NCBI GenBank assembly: GCA_025201365.1
Contig: JAIXMF010000002.1
Span: forward strand, 1-64,000
Origin: Syncephalis plumigaleata
Taxonomy: Eukaryota; Zoopagomycota; Zoopagomycetes; Zoopagales; Piptocephalidaceae
Reading direction: 5' to 3'
DNA length: 64,000 nt
Made by a program: the position numbers and the translations under genes. How positions within the stretch are numbered: position 1 is the first letter of the stretch; every line of letters begins with the position of its first letter. The notes below the pieces were generated by a model, which had not been told where the DNA came from, did not search any database, and was given only the letters and a program-made list of their open reading frames with translations. Shown one piece after another: positions 60,659 to 64,000 of the stretch.

Positions 60659-62087
60659 TTAAATGTTTTCAACAATACGAGAAGCGGGTAAACCTTCATA
60701 ACAAATCTCGTAAATTGTCGTAAATAATGGGAACCTATTAATAAAGAAATACGTACATGCATTGTTATTATTATATTGATACATCTACATAATAAACTAC
60801 ACTTACTCATGACATAAATTCTTTTGTTCAAGTATCTCGTGTAATTCGCGTGCTGTGGATGTGCCTTGTAGCTTTTGTCCATTTAACATTTCACGTTCCA
60901 ATTGTTCAAATGGCTAATTGATCAATTGATGTCTACATTAGCGATTGTTGTTGATCTATTCATTTGTATTTACCTTGTTAGTACGAGCATGAGCCTCGGC
61001 CACACGTCGATTACGACCACCGGAACATGTGGTAATGAGATCGGCTACACCGCAACTCTCAAAGAAGTCTCCTCTTTGACACCCTTGTAGAACATGCGTG
61101 CAAACTTCTTCATTTCCATTAAACCGATACGAACGAGTGCGGCCTTCGTGTTGTCACCATAGTCTAGACCATCGGCTAGACCGGCACCAATGGCTACGAT
61201 ATTCTTTAGGGCACCGCACAACTCGACACCCGCCACATCCTCGACGACATTCACACGGAAATAAGGTGTGTTGAACAGTTGACGGAATAGATCGCCATTC
61301 TCGCGAATACGACAACCCACCGTGGTCTCGCAGAACTTGTCGCGTGCCACTTCATTGGCAATATTTGCACCCATTAACACGCTTACATCAATGGACAATG
61401 ACTGAGCGATAAGATCCGAGATAAGCGAGAGACTAGTCGCCTTAACATCAACACCCTACAATCACATATGATTTGATTAGTACTTGTTAATTACTATTAG
61501 TAGTAGTAGTATTGACTAGTAGTTACCTTGATGAGTGAGATAGCTTTGGCAGTGGTGGAATAATACCGCGTAATTGATTACAAATACCTTCAACAAACTA
61601 GAAATAACAATGCAATCAAGATGTTAGTATATTAATTAGATCATTTGTTTAGTGTTTATACAGCCATCTACTTACTTGATGTGGAACAACAAAGATCAAG
61701 ATAGTGGCATCTTTTACTGCATCTCGTAGATCGGGTACAGCGTGTATATTGTTTGGCAATTTAATGCCTGGCAAATAACTATAATAGATCATAAGTAAAC
61801 ACGATTTACATAGAATATCTAGTACTTACCGAACATTTTCATGCTCTGTATTAATGATATCGGTAAGTTTACGACGTCGATAAGTTCCTCGAACACCCAC
61901 ATGTTAATGGGTTCCTCGAATACAGTAGAGCCAACGACATTGCGACCAACAATCTTGGCAATGGCTGAGCCCCTATATATACATATATCACGTCCTATTA
62001 GTGAGTATCATAGATAAATACAACGTATCCTATAACTTACCAGTTACCTGAACCAATAATGCAAACACGTTCCTTAGTAAGTGACAT
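60659..62087 (-). CDS. GPD1: NAD-dependent glycerol-3-phosphate dehydrogenase
   Basis: About seven exons from [16 protein letters not shown] (Rossmann GxGxxG at GSGNWGSAIA). Then [136 protein letters not shown] and the tail [20 protein letters not shown]. It reduces dihydroxyacetone phosphate to glycerol 3-phosphate. An acid-free extension of up to 149 residues is open in frame upstream (to ATG 62534), possibly a presequence. Frame breaks near 61890 and 61065 fit one missing base each. Ends at TAA. Confidence 0.93.
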
Positions 62088-62534
62088 ATTGATAGACGAG
62101 GTTGTGGTATAGCTTCGTAATGAAAACAAAGAAGTAGTAGTAGTAATTGGTGATAGTGAACCAAATGACACAGACGAATGAAAAGGAAACTGCAACCGCG
62201 TAATAGTACGAGTACGAGTAAGTGAACTAGGTTTTACCTGAAATGCAATCAAAGACAATAATGAAGGAGATATCGATGACAAGTTGAACGAACGTCGTTG
62301 TACGCTTCTTTTAAAGCTATTTCGGTATTGGATAGTAGTTGATATTCGCCATAGGCTTGACATGATTATCGGCATTCTTATCGGCCGATATCGGGTCGAA
62401 TCAATTAACCGCCTTGCCGACCCGTGAATGAATAGATTGATACGAGATAATACGCCTTTCTTTTTGTTTGTTAGTGTTTTCTTCTTTAATGAGGAATGAT
62501 GAGACATTGGATGTAATGGCATATCAAATACCAT

Positions 62535-62864
62535 GTGTTTATGTCTGATATCTCACTCGGCATAGAAAACTGCCACATCAACACGTGTCACCTTAGAATA
62601 CACCATATCATCGTCATTATTGTTGTAATAATAGTAATCTACTAGATACTTGTTCCATTAGTAAACATGCCTCTTGCAACTTAAGGTAAAACTATTTAAT
62701 CGATATTGTGCCACCTATTCAGTATTAGAGATTGGCAATGCAGTAACGGGAATTGATTAACCGATCTTAGATAATTGTAAATATACATATACAGATATAA
62801 TAATCATGAATGATTTATAATATTATGATTTATTGCTTATACCAGAGTGTCATTTGAAAATCAA
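62535..62864. other. Spacer upstream of GPD
   Basis: AT-rich 330 bp between the GPD upstream ORF and the end of ACAD copy 2. No gene seen. Confidence 0.55.
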
Positions 62865-64000
62865 TTAAATCTTAGCACCGAGGAATTGAGCCACCTTAAG
62901 CGATTGCTTCATGCCTAGTTCCGTCATAATCTCTTCGGAACCACCGGGAATGGCATAGGCACGTACTTCACGATACAGACGTTCCACCTTTTCACCTTGA
63001 CCACCACGAGAGTAAGCGAGACCACCAAAGATTTGGGCGGCTTCACGGCGCAGAACTCGAATGTTTGTGTGGCTTGCACCTTTAGCAAGGCAATAGGACC
63101 GCCAAGCTTAACCATGGCTTCTTGTGGCGACATACGTGTCGATTGGTAGATGAGTTGCTCCATCCACGAGTGAGTAGCCTCGACACGTCGTGCCATGTTG
63201 GCCAACTTGTGACGGATCACTTGATGCTCAATCAATGGACGACCGAATGTCTTACGCTTACTGCATACTTGATCGACTCCTCGAGACAGACACGGGCAAA
63301 TCGACTGGCTTGCACTGCCAATCCCATACGCTCATGGTTAAAGTTGAACATGATATACTTGAATCCCTTGTCTTGCTGACCGATCAAGTTCGATTTTGGC
63401 ACTTTAACATCCTCGAATGTGATATAGGTAGTGCCGGATGACCATACACCGGAGCATTGCATTTGACGTGTCTTGACACCAGGCATTGTGCGTTCGATGA
63501 GTAGAAGCGAGAGACCACCCATACCCTCACCACCTGTACGTACGGCTACGGTAAAGTAATCGGCGAACACACCATTGGTGATCCACTTCTTCTCGCCATT
63601 CACAATGAAATACTCGCCATCAGGTGTCTCCTTGGCTTCACAGCGTAGATTGGCCACATCACTTCCTGCGTATGGCTCAGTAATGGCAAGACAGATGTTC
63701 TTTGTACCATTAATACAATCAGGAGCAATACGCTGCTTCAACTCCTCGGAACCAAACAACAGAATGGGTGGCAAGCCAATACCGAAACCACCCGATAGAC
63801 CCCAGAGCGCACCACCGGAACCACAACGAGCCAACTCATCACCAATGATGAATTCGTGGAATGAATCATACTCGTCAAATGGCACACCCATAATATCCTT
63901 GGCAGTGGTGTACTTTCTACCCAATGGACCCAGGATACCCAAGAGAATACCCGCGTCGGCACACTTAACGAATAGAGCGCGTGGAATTTGCTTTGCTTCA
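62865..64000 (-). CDS. Acyl-CoA dehydrogenase (copy 2), truncated by the window end
   Basis: C-terminal two thirds of an ACAD close in sequence to copy 1 at 43.3 kb: [140 protein letters not shown] and a tail QFLGAKI ending at TAA. Two one-base losses relative to copy 1 (about 63050 and 63262) break frame. The start, and whether it also has a cytochrome b5 domain, lies outside the window. The active-site region and FAD-contact segments look conserved. Confidence 0.92.

Overview
This window is nuclear DNA of an intron-rich fungus. Introns are mostly 45-90 nt with GTAAGT-like donors and a CTAAC-type branch sequence close to the 3' AG. The fungal diagnosis rests on fungus-type genes: an Ssh4/Ear1 Rsp5 adaptor, a Mim1/TOM13 outer-membrane insertion factor, a Mam33/p32 protein, a cytochrome b5-acyl-CoA dehydrogenase fusion and a single-C2H2 'CGKLYKHPGCLYKHRWEH' factor. 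CLYBL, SPATA20/DUF255 and a divergent seven-TM receptor suggest an early-diverging lineage. A Zoopagomycota-like mycoparasite (for example Syncephalis-like) is my guess, not something the sequence proves.

Layout. 0-7.5 kb: seven-TM receptor-like gene, the spliceosomal helicase Prp28/DDX23, a 65-bp tandem repeat region and a CLYBL-type lyase. 9-16.9 kb: PP2C phosphatase (Ptc1-like), ribosomal protein uS10/RPS20, an alpha/beta hydrolase, the mitochondrial AFG1 ATPase, methionine-R-sulfoxide reductase and mitoribosomal bS21m. 17-25 kb: a RING-less MUL1/GIDE-like membrane protein, NAT9-type acetyltransferase, a 2.5 kb gene-poor stretch, the zinc-finger factor and a coiled-coil protein. 25.5-32.7 kb: SPATA20, signal peptidase subunit SPCS2 and a magnesium-chelatase-like AAA protein. 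33.5-43.1 kb: four Ser-rich, largely intronless orphan ORFs (two minus, two plus, arranged divergently). 43.3-64 kb: cytochrome b5-ACAD, SSH4, MIM1, a gamma-glutamyltransferase, MAM33, VPS15, NAD-glycerol-3-phosphate dehydrogenase and a second ACAD running off the window end.

There are no operons. Functional themes recur: mitochondrial proteins (AFG1, bS21m, Mim1, Mam33, probably MsrB, GPD long form, ACADs), endosomal/vacuolar traffic (VPS15, SSH4), and redox or fatty-acid metabolism.

The strongest unusual observations are three GC-AG introns (two in MsrB, one in GGT), a likely 3-nt microexon in GGT, a short N-terminal motif shared by the four clustered orphan ORFs, a possible mitochondrial presequence in frame with GPD, and a pattern of apparent single-base deletions across otherwise conserved genes that looks like assembly error. 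I saw no retroviral, LTR or other virus-derived element, no CRISPR array, and no tRNA or rRNA gene that I could support by eye.
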